Positions 1 through 8,464 are shown, counted from the first letter of the stretch. The stretch: DNA of 32,738 nt from Lachnospiraceae bacterium (GCA_902363835.1 CABJBM010000043.1:1-32738), one strand, 5' to 3'. Notes: generated by a model from the sequence alone, not told the origin. Translations and numbers: made by a program.

Positions 1-234
1 TACCGCTTGGACTTGCCATTCGGTTCAATCCGGGGTCAAAATCAACTAACTAGCTAATTTATTTCCCGTTTTACTTGTTGTTTGGTTCGTATACAATTTC
101 TTGTATTCGTTCTGAAATTTTCTCATTCAAAGCCATCAAACACGACTTATTTTATTAGAATTTTCAGGGTTTTACATACTGTTCAATCTTCTGTTTTCAA
201 GGTGCTCTATTTTGTTGTCTTCTTCATCGGCAAC
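1..234 (-). other. Untranslated leader running off the left edge (probable pre-16S leader)
   Basis: This stretch lies downstream of the two tandem promoters. The open frames across it are low-complexity, Phe/Ile-rich and lack ribosome sites. No mature rRNA sequence is recognisable before base 1, so the start of the presumed 16S gene would be beyond the edge. Confidence 0.45.
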
Positions 235-240
235 TCATTT

Positions 241-269
241 ACTATATCATGTGGCCGTTTTTTTGTCAA
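241..269 (-). promoter_or_regulatory. Strong sigma-A promoter (proximal), probable rRNA operon P1
   Basis: On the minus strand TTGACA (264-269) and TATAGT (241-246) are separated by exactly 17 bp. The region ahead of the -35 is rich in A/T tracts, as in UP elements of strong promoters. Transcription would start near 235 and run off the left edge of the window. The leader below it contains a CTTGAAAAC-type stretch (about 197-206, minus strand), a motif I associate with Firmicute rRNA leaders and spacers. The 16S gene itself is not in the window, so the rRNA assignment is inferred. Confidence 0.7.
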
Positions 270-338
270 CAACTTTTTTTAATTTTTTCAATCTGTTTTA
301 ATTGATTGCCTGTGCTGTCTGTCTCGCACCGGGTCTTT

Positions 339-367
339 AATATAACATGTCCGTATAATATTGTCAA
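339..367 (-). promoter_or_regulatory. Strong sigma-A promoter (distal), probable rRNA operon P2
   Basis: Minus-strand TTGACA (362-367) and TATATT (339-344) are 17 bp apart. It lies about 98 bp upstream of the promoter at 241-269 and points the same way. Two near-consensus tandem promoters driving a long leader without a convincing open frame is the usual arrangement for an rRNA operon. Confidence 0.65.
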
Positions 368-471
368 GGGAATTTGTGCCTTTTATTCATACAACTTTTT
401 CAGCGATTTCATTACCACTATATATAAGGATTTTTCCTTAATTTCTCTATATTTTGTGGTGAATAAAATAA

Positions 472-507
472 TCTGCAGGCAAAGGCAATTGCACCTTTGC
501 TTGCAGA
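472..507 (-). terminator. Terminator after cvpA
   Basis: A 14-bp near-perfect inverted repeat (472-485 with 494-507) lies 40 bp past the cvpA stop and is followed on the minus strand by the T-rich TTATTTTATT. It separates the seven-gene operon from the strong promoters at 241-367, which point in the same direction. A T-rich tail on the other strand is weaker. Confidence 0.65.
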
Positions 508-546
508 CTTGTTTTAATTGCATATATGATATCTACAATTCCTGTC

Positions 547-1281
547 TTATATGAAGCTGCGCAATACCCCTAAAACCATGAGATTCAGGAAGTTGTGGCC
601 GTATATAAAGGACAGCCATTTACTTGCCTCAATCTGCCGGGATAATATAAGGCCCCACTCGGTACCTGAGAAAGCGGTGACCAGAAGACAGGCGATCCAT
701 AGAAATACCAGTCCTTCCAGACCTCCCAGCAGGGCGCCTGCTATCTTGTTGATTCCAGAGAGAATAGGGAGCCTGGCAATGATATCCAGCCATCGCATGA
801 CCAATCTTGAAAACAGGTAGATTGCGGCGAACAACAGGACAAATCCTGCGGAATTAAGGATCATATCTGCCAGATAGCTTCCAATGTAGTCTGTAAACGC
901 CTGAACTCCCAGCATTTGATATACTTCACTGTTGTTGTTTTCTATGAGAGCGTTTTTCACACTTTGGGACAGCTTAAGGTTTTCAATCGCCGTACGCTGT
1001 GCAGAAGGCGCTTCCAAGACTCCTCCGGAGGGATTTTCTTCCTGTTCCAAACCAATGGATTTTTTCAAGCTTTCTGAAATGGTCTGCTCAAGACCTGTAT
1101 TTTCTTTTAGGAACCCTGTTACAGTGGGCAAGGAAAACCGGACAATGGTCAGGGATAAGACCACTGCCAGCATTGATACAACCAACCGGATAAATCCTCT
1201 GTGATGGCCATAAAGGACCATTCCTAAAAGATAAACTCCGGCCACCACAGATAACCAGTTTTCCATATATAGCTTCGTCAT
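547..1281 (-). CDS. cvpA: CvpA family membrane protein
   Basis: A 244-residue protein resembling the CvpA (colicin V production) family of small multi-span membrane proteins; in other bacteria CvpA proteins are linked to envelope function and colicin V export, with no known enzyme activity. Hydrophobic segments lie near residues 8-25, 32-48, 138-160 and 175-205. Between the second and third is a polar, predicted-extracytoplasmic insert (about 55-130) that makes it longer than the usual 165-200 residues. The start ATG is chosen by an AGGAGAG site (1287-1293) five bases upstream; an internal ATG at residue 6 has no such site. It is the last gene of the pfkA-to-cvpA run and is separated from the HAD gene by an 80-bp double-hairpin repeat. 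The family call is by overall pattern, so it is moderately sure. Confidence 0.7.
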   Translation of the reverse strand: MTKLYMENWLSVVAGVYLLGMVLYGHHRGFIRLVVSMLAVVLSLTIVRFSLPTVTGFLKENTGLEQTISESLKKSIGLEQEENPSGGVLEAPSAQRTAIENLKLSQSVKNALIENNNSEVYQMLGVQAFTDYIGSYLADMILNSAGFVLLFAAIYLFSRLVMRWLDIIARLPILSGINKIAGALLGGLEGLVFLWIACLLVTAFSGTEWGLILSRQIEASKWLSFIYGHNFLNLMVLGVLRSFI

Positions 1282-1290
1282 AATTTCTCT

Positions 1291-1370
1291 CCTAATGAAT
1301 CAGCTGGATATGGAGGCATATCCAGTTGATTCATAAATTTAAGGTTGAAAGATATGTTTCTTTCAACCTT
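1291..1370 (-). repeat. Double-hairpin intergenic repeat, copy 1
   Basis: An 80-bp element made of two hairpins. The first, in transcription order, is a 12-bp perfect stem (1341-1352 with 1359-1370). The second is an 18-bp stem with one mismatch (1294-1311 with 1316-1333). The second copy at 4531-4610 aligns without gaps at 62 of 80 positions. The element begins inside the 3' end of the HAD gene, whose TGA (1363-1365) is in the first stem, and ends at the bases that form the ribosome site of cvpA. Confidence 0.75.
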
Positions 1371-2196
1371 CTGCTCCAAATATTAATCGGTTAATCGCGG
1401 ATGCCACTCCATTTTCATCATTGGTATCTGTTATATAATCCGCAGCCGCAAGAAGTTCTTTGCTGCCGTTTTTCATAGCCACTCCAATCCCTGCCTTTTG
1501 GATCATGGAGAAATCGTTTTCTCCATCTCCTATGGCCATTGTCTGCTTTTCGCTGATTCCCAAATGAGAAGCAAGTCTTAGGATCGCCTCTCCCTTTGTC
1601 GCACCGAACGCATTGATCTCCAGATTGTTGATTAAGGAAGACGTGATCAGAACATCGTCTCGTTTCTCCAGTTCGGCCCTTAGTCTGGCACGTTCTTCCA
1701 TATCGGGGAAGAATAGGTTAATCTTCTCTACGGACTTATTGCTCTTTTCCACAAATTCTATAATATTAGGATAGACATCCCTTGTCCGTTGAACCAATTC
1801 CTGTAATTCGGGGGACAGACAGTATTCTGACAAGTGTTCATAAAAGCGGGGTTCCGTTATTCCGCGCCTATCTATGTAGGGATCATACATGACATGGTAG
1901 GAATCCACCATACGTAAAAGCTCCAGCGCATGCTCCCTGGATAACATCCGGGTGTCAATGACCGCATTTTCTTCCATATCCTCAATGACAGCTCCATTGG
2001 TGGTGATCGCATAACGGATCCCGGAAATATCTTTTACTTCTGCGGGTATTCCATGGACCGTCCGTCCGGTGCATGGGACAACCCAAATCCCCTTTTGAAC
2101 ACATTGAATAAGTGCCTGGCGATTGGCATTGGAAAGGTGCTTTTTGCTGTCTAAGAGAGTTCCGTCTAAATCAATTGCAATGAGTTTAATATCCAC
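1363..2196 (-). CDS. Cof-type HAD-IIB sugar-phosphate phosphatase
   Basis: A 277-residue haloacid dehalogenase superfamily hydrolase of the Cof/YidA kind, soluble, acting on small phosphorylated metabolites; the substrate cannot be read from sequence. Visible motifs are the catalytic DLDGTLL near residues 9-15 (nucleophile Asp9, acid/base Asp11), motif II in TTNGA (about 65-69), the Lys of GATKGEA (about 208-214) and the Mg-binding GDGEND (about 233-238). The large cap lies between motifs II and III, as in type IIB. The frame opens with GTG at 2196, served by GGGG at 2205-2208. It starts 15 bp after the TPR gene, so the two are almost certainly cotranscribed. Its last codons form one arm of the double-hairpin repeat. 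Confidence 0.85.
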   Translation of the reverse strand: MDIKLIAIDLDGTLLDSKKHLSNANRQALIQCVQKGIWVVPCTGRTVHGIPAEVKDISGIRYAITTNGAVIEDMEENAVIDTRMLSREHALELLRMVDSYHVMYDPYIDRRGITEPRFYEHLSEYCLSPELQELVQRTRDVYPNIIEFVEKSNKSVEKINLFFPDMEERARLRAELEKRDDVLITSSLINNLEINAFGATKGEAILRLASHLGISEKQTMAIGDGENDFSMIQKAGIGVAMKNGSKELLAAADYITDTNDENGVASAINRLIFGAEG

Positions 2197-2211
2197 ATTT
2201 AATACCCCAAC

Positions 2212-4521
2212 TTAATAAATGAAATGTTCCTCTTTTAAAACAAGGAGGCCGTCCTTATCGTATTTAGAGGAAAACAAACCTTTGATCCGTTTTCCAAGGG
2301 AAGGTTTCTCTGCACGGTCAGCTGCTTCTTCGATCAGACTTTCTGCATTGGCCCTGTTGAGAGGAAGGCCATCTTCTTCCATGATCTCAATTCTTTCATA
2401 CAGTGCCAGCATACTTTTTCCGGTAATGCTGCAGTCGATCTCATTGGCATAACGACAGGCATATTGGGCGAATTCGTCAATGTCCATTTCTTCCCCCTGA
2501 AAGCCAGGGCCTTCCTCATCCCGGACAGACGGGCGGAATTCTTCATTTTCTTCATTCTCTTCATAGAAGTCACCGTCTTCACAGACGCCGTCTTCCCTAT
2601 AATCGTTCTCCTGCCAGGAATCATATTCATAGCGATACTCCTGGTCCTCATAAGTTTCGCCGGGTTCTTCTTTCAGACTTTCTTCATGAAGGGCAGGAGT
2701 CAACGTTTTGTAAACAGGGGCCTTAGGGGCCTTCACCGGTGTTTCCTTCTGTACCGCTTCTCTTACACGGAAAGCCGGCGTTGCTTCTCCGCTTCCAATG
2801 CATTCGAATTTGCTTGCCAGTGCCGGATGCTCCTGATGCAGCGTTTCCATTTGCTTGGGATTATCAATGAGAACCACAATCATTCCGCTGGTATCCCTGT
2901 CCATCAATTCATTTAATTCAACCAGCGCTTCCTGGGTAAGATCACCCGCTTCCTCAATGACTAAATCCTTTCCGGCCAGCCTGTCTGCGGAAGCTAATAC
3001 TCCCCGTTTGGACAGCTTGGAACCGGTGATTTTTGCCACCGGATTCTTTACACCACTTTCATTATGAATCTGTTTTAAGGCTTCTACAGCCATTTGAAGT
3101 CCTTTTTCAGAGGTCCTTGCTTCTATCATAAGATGGTTTTGAACCGGTGTTTCCTCTGGCTCGTCGTCCTGTTCTTCGTACAGGTCTTCAAACTCCAGAC
3201 CATCTTCACTGCCGAAATTCCGGAACTCCTGATTCCAGTCCGGTATGCTCTCCTCTTGTGAGGATTGGGTTAAAGATGCATAGGGTGGTTCTGATGCCTC
3301 TTCCGAATCATAGTAAGATCCAGCCGGCTGGCTATCATCATTTTCTTCGTAGCCATAATCATCCTCCGGCTGATTTCCGGATTCAAGGAAATTCTCGTCT
3401 GTTGCCGCGGACTGCATTCCGAAATCATCAGACTCTGCCCTTTCCATGCCATAACCTTTATATTCCATTTCACCCTCATATTGTCCGTCAATGGAGGATT
3501 CCTCCATTCCAGGACCTTCCGGCTCTTCTTCCTCAAAAACAGGTTCCGGATGATAAGAAAGAGACTCCTCATTCTCAGGCATATAAATGTCCCTGGCTCT
3601 TGGTATGGCGGTTATGGGACGTCCTACTCTCCGGATATCCTCCAAAACTCTCGTGTGTTCCAGCCTGGGTTCTTCCTGTATGACAGGTTCTTCATAGGAG
3701 ATTCTGGACATTTCCCTTGCCAGTGTTTCCTGAACAGCAGCATCCTGAAGCCTTGCTTCCAGATGATCCTCAACAGGATTATCTCCAAATGACAGATCCG
3801 GTTCCCTGACATCTTCCGGCTCTTCCTCATAGTATTCTTCTTCAGGCTCAGAGCTCAGCCTTTTTCCGGCGCTGTACTCCTGTTCAACAGCCCGCAGCTT
3901 GGCTTCGTATTTATCCCGGTTCTCCACCAGATCCATCTGGTAGTTGGTAAGGGGTGCATACCGTATTTTTAAATCCATGGCCTTGTCCACATATTTTCCA
4001 AGACCAAACATCAGCATGATCCTGTCGCAGGTTTCCACGCAGCGGTCAGGCATGCCTGCAAGGCTGTACAGTTCAGCCAGTTCATACAGCCATTTTTCAT
4101 CCAGTTCCACACTGGTATAGGATTCCAGGGAATGGATGAGCTGCTGGGCCGGCGCTCCTTTTGCTTTTAAAATCATGTAACGAAGCAGCTGCTGTCTGGG
4201 ATCGTCGGAAGCCAGGTCGCCAAATTCCTTATAATATGCTTCCGCCTCTTCAATATCCCCCTCCTTAATCGCCAGCTCTGCCAGCTTATAAAGCAGACGC
4301 TTCCCAATGGGGGCGCGTTCAAAAGCCTGGAGAAGGATATCCTTAGCCTCCTGGTAATCTTCATTTTTCTCGTAAACCATGGCAACCATGGAAAGCAGAT
4401 TGGTGTTGCGGACTCTCTTCCAGTCTATTGTGTCGGCTATTTTCATAGCCGTCTCATAGTCGTTTTTGCCGACCAGTTTTTTAATCTGTTCAACCTTTAT
4501 ATTAAACTCGTACTTATCCAT
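2212..4521 (-). CDS. TPR protein with acidic linkers and a degenerate SpoVK/CbbX-like AAA+ module
   Basis: A 769-residue, very acidic protein with no signal peptide or membrane segment. Residues 1-200 are helical pairs with TPR spacing (for example around 40-100). Residues 215-460 are a Glu/Asp/Tyr/Pro-rich disordered linker. Residues 462-575 follow the order of a SpoVK/CbbX AAA+ core: HLMIEARTSEKG (463-474) sits where the P-loop should be, LVIEEA (519-524) matches Walker B, VVLIDNPKQME (549-559) matches sensor 1 with the following helix, and HPALASKF (565-572) matches the NPGLRSRF arginine-finger segment. A second acidic linker (605-680) leads to a lid-like helical end (680-738). The P-loop lacks GxxGxGKT and the finger Arg is absent, so it is probably not an ATPase. 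The start is set by AGGAG seven bases upstream. The role is unknown; scaffold or adaptor is my inference. Confidence 0.6.
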   Translation of the reverse strand: MDKYEFNIKVEQIKKLVGKNDYETAMKIADTIDWKRVRNTNLLSMVAMVYEKNEDYQEAKDILLQAFERAPIGKRLLYKLAELAIKEGDIEEAEAYYKEFGDLASDDPRQQLLRYMILKAKGAPAQQLIHSLESYTSVELDEKWLYELAELYSLAGMPDRCVETCDRIMLMFGLGKYVDKAMDLKIRYAPLTNYQMDLVENRDKYEAKLRAVEQEYSAGKRLSSEPEEEYYEEEPEDVREPDLSFGDNPVEDHLEARLQDAAVQETLAREMSRISYEEPVIQEEPRLEHTRVLEDIRRVGRPITAIPRARDIYMPENEESLSYHPEPVFEEEEPEGPGMEESSIDGQYEGEMEYKGYGMERAESDDFGMQSAATDENFLESGNQPEDDYGYEENDDSQPAGSYYDSEEASEPPYASLTQSSQEESIPDWNQEFRNFGSEDGLEFEDLYEEQDDEPEETPVQNHLMIEARTSEKGLQMAVEALKQIHNESGVKNPVAKITGSKLSKRGVLASADRLAGKDLVIEEAGDLTQEALVELNELMDRDTSGMIVVLIDNPKQMETLHQEHPALASKFECIGSGEATPAFRVREAVQKETPVKAPKAPVYKTLTPALHEESLKEEPGETYEDQEYRYEYDSWQENDYREDGVCEDGDFYEENEENEEFRPSVRDEEGPGFQGEEMDIDEFAQYACRYANEIDCSITGKSMLALYERIEIMEEDGLPLNRANAESLIEEAADRAEKPSLGKRIKGLFSSKYDKDGLLVLKEEHFIY

Positions 4522-4530
4522 TATTTGTCT

Positions 4531-4610
4531 CCTAATGAATCAAGCGGATACATTTACACATCCAGCTAATTCATAAACTCAAGGTTAAAAGATAGTTTTC
4601 TTTCAACCTG
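4531..4610 (-). repeat. Double-hairpin intergenic repeat, copy 2
   Basis: This is the same 80-bp element as at 1291-1370, here between recR and the TPR gene. Stem one is 4582-4592 with 4599-4609. Stem two is 4534-4548 with 4559-4573. It again ends directly in the AGGAG of the next gene. Most differences from copy 1 fall in the loop around 4551-4560 or leave G-U pairs in the minus-strand RNA. Confidence 0.75.
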
Positions 4611-4633
4611 CATCTCCTAACAAGGCAAATGAG

Positions 4634-5230
4634 CTACAGCTCGACCCGGCCTTCCAGGGCTCGTAACAATGTTACCTCATCTATGTACTCTAAGTCTCCT
4701 CCAACGGGAACTCCGCTAGCTATACGGGTAACCCTGATTCCTGTGGGCTTGATCAGCTTGCTGATATACATGGCTGTTGTCTCTCCCTCAAGGCTGGAAT
4801 TGGTGGCAATGATCACTTCTTCCACATCCCCCTGCAGCCTCTGCATCAGTTCCTTCAGCCTTATGTCACCAGGTCCGATTCCCAGCATGGGGGAAATTGC
4901 CCCGTGCAGGACGTGATAAACACCGTCGAATTTTCCTGTTTTTTCATAGGCAGCCAAGTCCCTGGTGTCTTCCACCACCATGATCACCTTGTGATTGCGT
5001 TTTTCACTCTGGCAGATGGGGCACAGCTCCTGATCCGTCAGGGTGAAGCATTCCTTGCAGTAGCGTACATTTCGTTTTGCTTCTGTAATGGATGAAGCAA
5101 GGCCTGCCACTTGTTCCTCCGGCATGTTGATGATATGAAATGCCAGGCGCTGTGCGGATTTATTGCCAATGCCCGGAAGCCTGGACAGTTCTTCAATTAA
5201 TCTGGTTATCTGACTGCTGTAGTAATTCAT
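4634..5230 (-). CDS. recR: Recombination mediator RecR
   Basis: A 198-residue protein of standard RecR length. RecR works with RecF and RecO to load RecA onto gapped DNA. The helix-hairpin-helix [11 protein letters not shown] is at 18-28. The zinc finger cysteines are C58, C61, C70 and C73. The Toprim region begins with VVEDTRDL at 85-92 and continues to the GIGPGDI stretch near 117-123. Its ATG lies two bases after the ybaB stop and there is no strong ribosome site, so translation is probably coupled to ybaB. It is the usual partner of dnaX and ybaB in Firmicutes. Confidence 0.95.
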   Translation of the reverse strand: MNYYSSQITRLIEELSRLPGIGNKSAQRLAFHIINMPEEQVAGLASSITEAKRNVRYCKECFTLTDQELCPICQSEKRNHKVIMVVEDTRDLAAYEKTGKFDGVYHVLHGAISPMLGIGPGDIRLKELMQRLQGDVEEVIIATNSSLEGETTAMYISKLIKPTGIRVTRIASGVPVGGDLEYIDEVTLLRALEGRVEL

Positions 5231-5232
5231 GG

Positions 5233-5586
5233 TCAGAACGGAAAGCCGCCGCCTAAGCCGCCAAGGCCGCCGGTGAGCTTAGCCATAGCAGAGCTGCTTT
5301 CCTCTTCCATCTGGCGGAAGGCTTCATTAGTAGCCGCCATGATCAGATCTTCCAGCATCTCAATGTCATCCGGATCCACAACTTCCTGGGATAATTTAAC
5401 GGAAGTCACTTCTTTTTTACCTGAAACTGTAACTGAAACGGCTCCGCCGCCGGCTGCAGCCGTATATTCCTTTTCTTCCAGCGCCTTTGTTGTTTCTTCC
5501 ATCTGACGCTGCATCTTCTGAGCCTGCTTCATTAAATTATTCATATTGCCAGGCATTGCGCCTGGAAAACCGCCACGTTTTGCCAT
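5233..5586 (-). CDS. YbaB/EbfC family nucleoid-associated protein
   Basis: A 117-residue small DNA-binding protein of the YbaB/EbfC family, which forms dimers and coats DNA. The N-terminus is Gly/Met/Asn-rich, followed by a long helix with [20 protein letters not shown] (about 24-43). The core strand segment [20 protein letters not shown] (about 50-69) is typical of the family, and the tail is glycine-rich. An AGGAGG site nine bases before the ATG supports the start. It lies between dnaX (31-bp gap) and recR (2-bp gap), the conserved order in most bacteria. Confidence 0.93.
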   Translation of the reverse strand: MAKRGGFPGAMPGNMNNLMKQAQKMQRQMEETTKALEEKEYTAAAGGGAVSVTVSGKKEVTSVKLSQEVVDPDDIEMLEDLIMAATNEAFRQMEEESSSAMAKLTGGLGGLGGGFPF

Positions 5587-5617
5587 GGTGTGTATCCTCC
5601 TGCTATTTTTATGATTT

Positions 5618-7213
5618 TTAATCTTCCATTGTTATATCCATTAAAATATTGGCTTTCAATTCTTCATCGCTGACGTAAATGGTATCAGACCGTTCCCCTC
5701 CGCCCCGAAGCCTTGTCTTAAAGGTTATGGACTTCTGGTAATGGTCTTCCACATAACGTTCAATCTCTGCAATGGTGGTCTCTCTGCTTCCGATCATGTA
5801 GTTGCTCTGCTCAGAAAAGACAACGCAAAGGCAGCTCTCTCCTGCCGGCTCTACTACCGTATCCCGGAAGCTGGCCCTGATAGGCCCTCCAAGATCCCTT
5901 ATGATCTTCCCCCATTCGCCCCGGATCAGATTTAAATCCTCTAACTGGCCTTTGGGAAGGGCCACCCGCTCTGCAGGGGTTAATTGGGGAGCAGGACTGC
6001 TGCTGCCGTCTTTTCCTTCTGCTATAGCTATGGCTGATGGGGAGGCTGCTGCCACAATACCGTTTTCCAGCTGCTTTTCTATATTGCTGATCCGCTGAAG
6101 TATGGAATCTAAATTCTGTTCCATCTGAGGGCGGGTCAGTTTGATTAATGCAACTTCAATGAGGACCCGTTTCTGGAACGCATAGCGGAGCTGATTGGAC
6201 AGATCCGAAAACACCCGGATATACCGTAAAAGGGTTTCATTGTCCGCACGCTTGCTGTCCTCTTTTAACAGGTTTTGGTTCTCCGTTGACATATCCAGAA
6301 GATTTTCTCCATTGTCCACGGATTTTAATATTAAAAGGTTTCTTAAATACCAGATAAAATCAATGACAAACTGGCCCAGCTCCCGGCCCTGGATCACCAG
6401 CTCTTCCAGACAGATGATGCAGTCCTTTGTCCGGTTTTCCACGATTGCCCGGAACATGGTTCCAAACACGGTAATGTCAACAGCTCCCAGTACATCCAAA
6501 ACATTATCATAAGTAAGAAGCTCCCCGTAATGAAAGGCAATGCACTGGTCCAAGAGGCTTAAGGCATCACGCAATGCACCGTCAGCGGCCTTGGCAATAT
6601 AGATAAGGGCCCGGTCTTCCACCTGGATATGTTCTATGGCTGTCAGCTCTTTTAAATGCTCTACAATGGTTTCCACCGTAATGCGTTTAAAATCATAACG
6701 CTGACACCGTGATAAGACTGTCACCGGAATCTTCTGGACTTCCGTAGTCGCCAGAATAAATATCACATAGGATGGGGGTTCTTCCAAAGTCTTTAACAGT
6801 GCATTAAATGCCCCTGTGGAAAGCATATGAACCTCATCGATGATATAAACACGATATTTGCCTTCTGTGGGAGGATACTGGACTTCATCCCTTATCTCCC
6901 TGATATTTTCCACGCCATTGTTTGATGCAGCGTCAATTTCCACCACATTCAGGGAAGCGCCGGCCGCAATGTTCTTGCAGGTCTGGCATTCCCCGCAGGG
7001 ACTTCCGTCTGCCGGGTGTTCGCAGTTAACTGCTTTTGCAAAAATCTTGGCAATACTGGTCTTACCGGTTCCTCTTGTTCCACAAAACAGGTACGCATGT
7101 CCAATACGCCCGGCTTCTATCTGGTTTTTCAATGTTTGTACGATATGGTCCTGTCCCTTTACATCCGAAAAGGAAGGTGGACGCCATTTCCGATACAATG
7201 CCGTATATGACAT
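5618..7213 (-). CDS. dnaX: DNA polymerase III subunit gamma/tau
   Basis: A 531-residue clamp-loader ATPase, DnaX. The Walker A motif GTRGTGKT is at 45-52. The zinc-binding cysteines are C64, C73, C76 and C79. The DEAD-like Walker B motif IIDEVHML is at 124-131, and the sensor/finger segment ending in SRCQRYDF follows near 168-175. The C-terminal tau-like part is short, as in other clostridia. The ATG has AAGGAG nine bases upstream. The gene begins 13 bp after the pfkA stop, so it probably shares the pfkA promoter. I saw no A-rich slippery sequence that would suggest a programmed frameshift giving a separate gamma form. Confidence 0.95.
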   Translation of the reverse strand: MSYTALYRKWRPPSFSDVKGQDHIVQTLKNQIEAGRIGHAYLFCGTRGTGKTSIAKIFAKAVNCEHPADGSPCGECQTCKNIAAGASLNVVEIDAASNNGVENIREIRDEVQYPPTEGKYRVYIIDEVHMLSTGAFNALLKTLEEPPSYVIFILATTEVQKIPVTVLSRCQRYDFKRITVETIVEHLKELTAIEHIQVEDRALIYIAKAADGALRDALSLLDQCIAFHYGELLTYDNVLDVLGAVDITVFGTMFRAIVENRTKDCIICLEELVIQGRELGQFVIDFIWYLRNLLILKSVDNGENLLDMSTENQNLLKEDSKRADNETLLRYIRVFSDLSNQLRYAFQKRVLIEVALIKLTRPQMEQNLDSILQRISNIEKQLENGIVAAASPSAIAIAEGKDGSSSPAPQLTPAERVALPKGQLEDLNLIRGEWGKIIRDLGGPIRASFRDTVVEPAGESCLCVVFSEQSNYMIGSRETTIAEIERYVEDHYQKSITFKTRLRGGGERSDTIYVSDEELKANILMDITMED

Positions 7214-7226
7214 GTCTGCCCGCTCC

Positions 7227-8306
7227 TTATTCGTCGCCGAAGCTGATGCCTATCATCTTGGCTTCCTTAACAATAGAGCTTTTCGGATCGACGGTTTTTA
7301 ATTTTCCGGCTACATCGGCTAAGGGGACTTTTACAATCTCATTGTTATCCACCGCCACCATATATCCGTATTCTTTGTTATTTATGAGTTTTGCTGCCTC
7401 TGCTCCAAGGAGGGTGGAAAGCACTCTGTCGTAGGGGCATGGATCGCCGCCCCTCTGCATATGGCCTGGTACGGTAACCCGCACTTCCTGTCCGGTGCGC
7501 TCCGTGATCTGAGCCCCGATCTCATATGCCACAGAAGGGTAAACCACCCCGTTTTTCTTTTTTTCTTTTAATTCCTTTTTTGTCAGGCAGGCATCTTCCC
7601 TGGAAATTGCCCCTTCCGCCACGGCGAGAATAGAAAATCTTTTGCCGTTTTTGGTCCTGGTTTTTAATGCTTCCACAACTATATCCAGATAATAGGGGAT
7701 CTCCGGAAGCAGAATGATGTCAGCCCCTCCTGCGATCCCTGCATACAGAGTGAGCCAGCCCACCTTGTGTCCCATGACTTCCACAATGAAGACTCGTCCA
7801 TGGGAAGCTGCTGTTGTATGGATGCAGTCAATGGCATTGGTAGCCACATTGACAGCGCTCTGGAAACCAAAGGTAGTATCGGTTCCCCACAAATCATTAT
7901 CAATGGTCTTTGGAAGGGATACTACATTCAATCCTTCCTCCCGAAGGAGATTGGCTGTTTTCTGGCTCCCATTGCCTCCTAATACAACAAGGCATTCCAG
8001 CTTCAGCTTTCTATAGGTGTGCTTCATGGCTTCCACCTTATCAAGACCGTTCTCATCAGGTGTCCGCATAAGTTTAAATGGCTGTCTGGAGGTGCCGAGA
8101 ATGGTCCCGCCCTGTGTCAGGATTCCGGAAAAGTCTTCCGGCTTCATCACACGGTAATCTGCATAAATCAACCCTTTGTAACCATCTTCAAATCCGACAA
8201 TTTCAACATCGCCGGACATCCGGTACAGGGCTTTTGCCACACCGCGCATGGTCGCATTCAGGCTCTGGCAGTCACCTCCGCTTGTAAGCATTCCAATTCT
8301 CATCAT
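7227..8306 (-). CDS. pfkA: 6-phosphofructokinase (mixed ATP/PPi signature)
   Basis: A 359-residue PFK-A superfamily enzyme phosphorylating fructose 6-phosphate in glycolysis. GGDCQSLNA (10-18) replaces the usual GGDxPGxNA. GGNGS (110-114) carries the Gly associated with ATP use, while PKTIDND (132-138) carries the Lys at the site that is Gly in classical ATP enzymes and Lys in PPi enzymes. The catalytic Asp is D136. MGHKVGWL (178-185) stands where classical enzymes have MGR. The phosphoryl donor is therefore uncertain. A promoter lies at 8356-8384, and AGAGGTG seven bases before the first of two ATGs sets the start. It sits between the SRP RNA and dnaX, which are usually adjacent. Confidence 0.88.
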   Translation of the reverse strand: MMRIGMLTSGGDCQSLNATMRGVAKALYRMSGDVEIVGFEDGYKGLIYADYRVMKPEDFSGILTQGGTILGTSRQPFKLMRTPDENGLDKVEAMKHTYRKLKLECLVVLGGNGSQKTANLLREEGLNVVSLPKTIDNDLWGTDTTFGFQSAVNVATNAIDCIHTTAASHGRVFIVEVMGHKVGWLTLYAGIAGGADIILLPEIPYYLDIVVEALKTRTKNGKRFSILAVAEGAISREDACLTKKELKEKKKNGVVYPSVAYEIGAQITERTGQEVRVTVPGHMQRGGDPCPYDRVLSTLLGAEAAKLINNKEYGYMVAVDNNEIVKVPLADVAGKLKTVDPKSSIVKEAKMIGISFGDE

Positions 8307-8355
8307 GAAAGCACACCTCTTTTTTGATTAGATTTGTCATTGGGAAATAGGTAGT

Positions 8356-8384
8356 ATTATACCCATTTTATAATTATAATACAA
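8356..8384 (-). promoter_or_regulatory. Promoter of the pfkA-dnaX-ybaB-recR operon
   Basis: Minus-strand TTGTAT (8379-8384) and TATAAT (8356-8361) are separated by 17 bp, about 50 bp before the pfkA ATG. No other convincing promoter was seen before the genes down to cvpA, so this may drive all seven. Confidence 0.7.
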
Positions 8385-8464
8385 AGGGGAATGCGGGGCA
8401 AGGGAAAACTTTATTTCATAAGAAATGTAAGAAAATATTAAAAATGGGAATTGCAGATTGCAAA

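Noticed and set aside
82..554. Two small plus-strand ORFs in the left leader
   Set aside because: They are Phe/Ile-rich low-complexity frames antisense to strong promoters, with no ribosome site.
5618..7213. Possible programmed frameshift in dnaX
   Set aside because: No A-rich slippery heptamer with a following hairpin was found in the gene.
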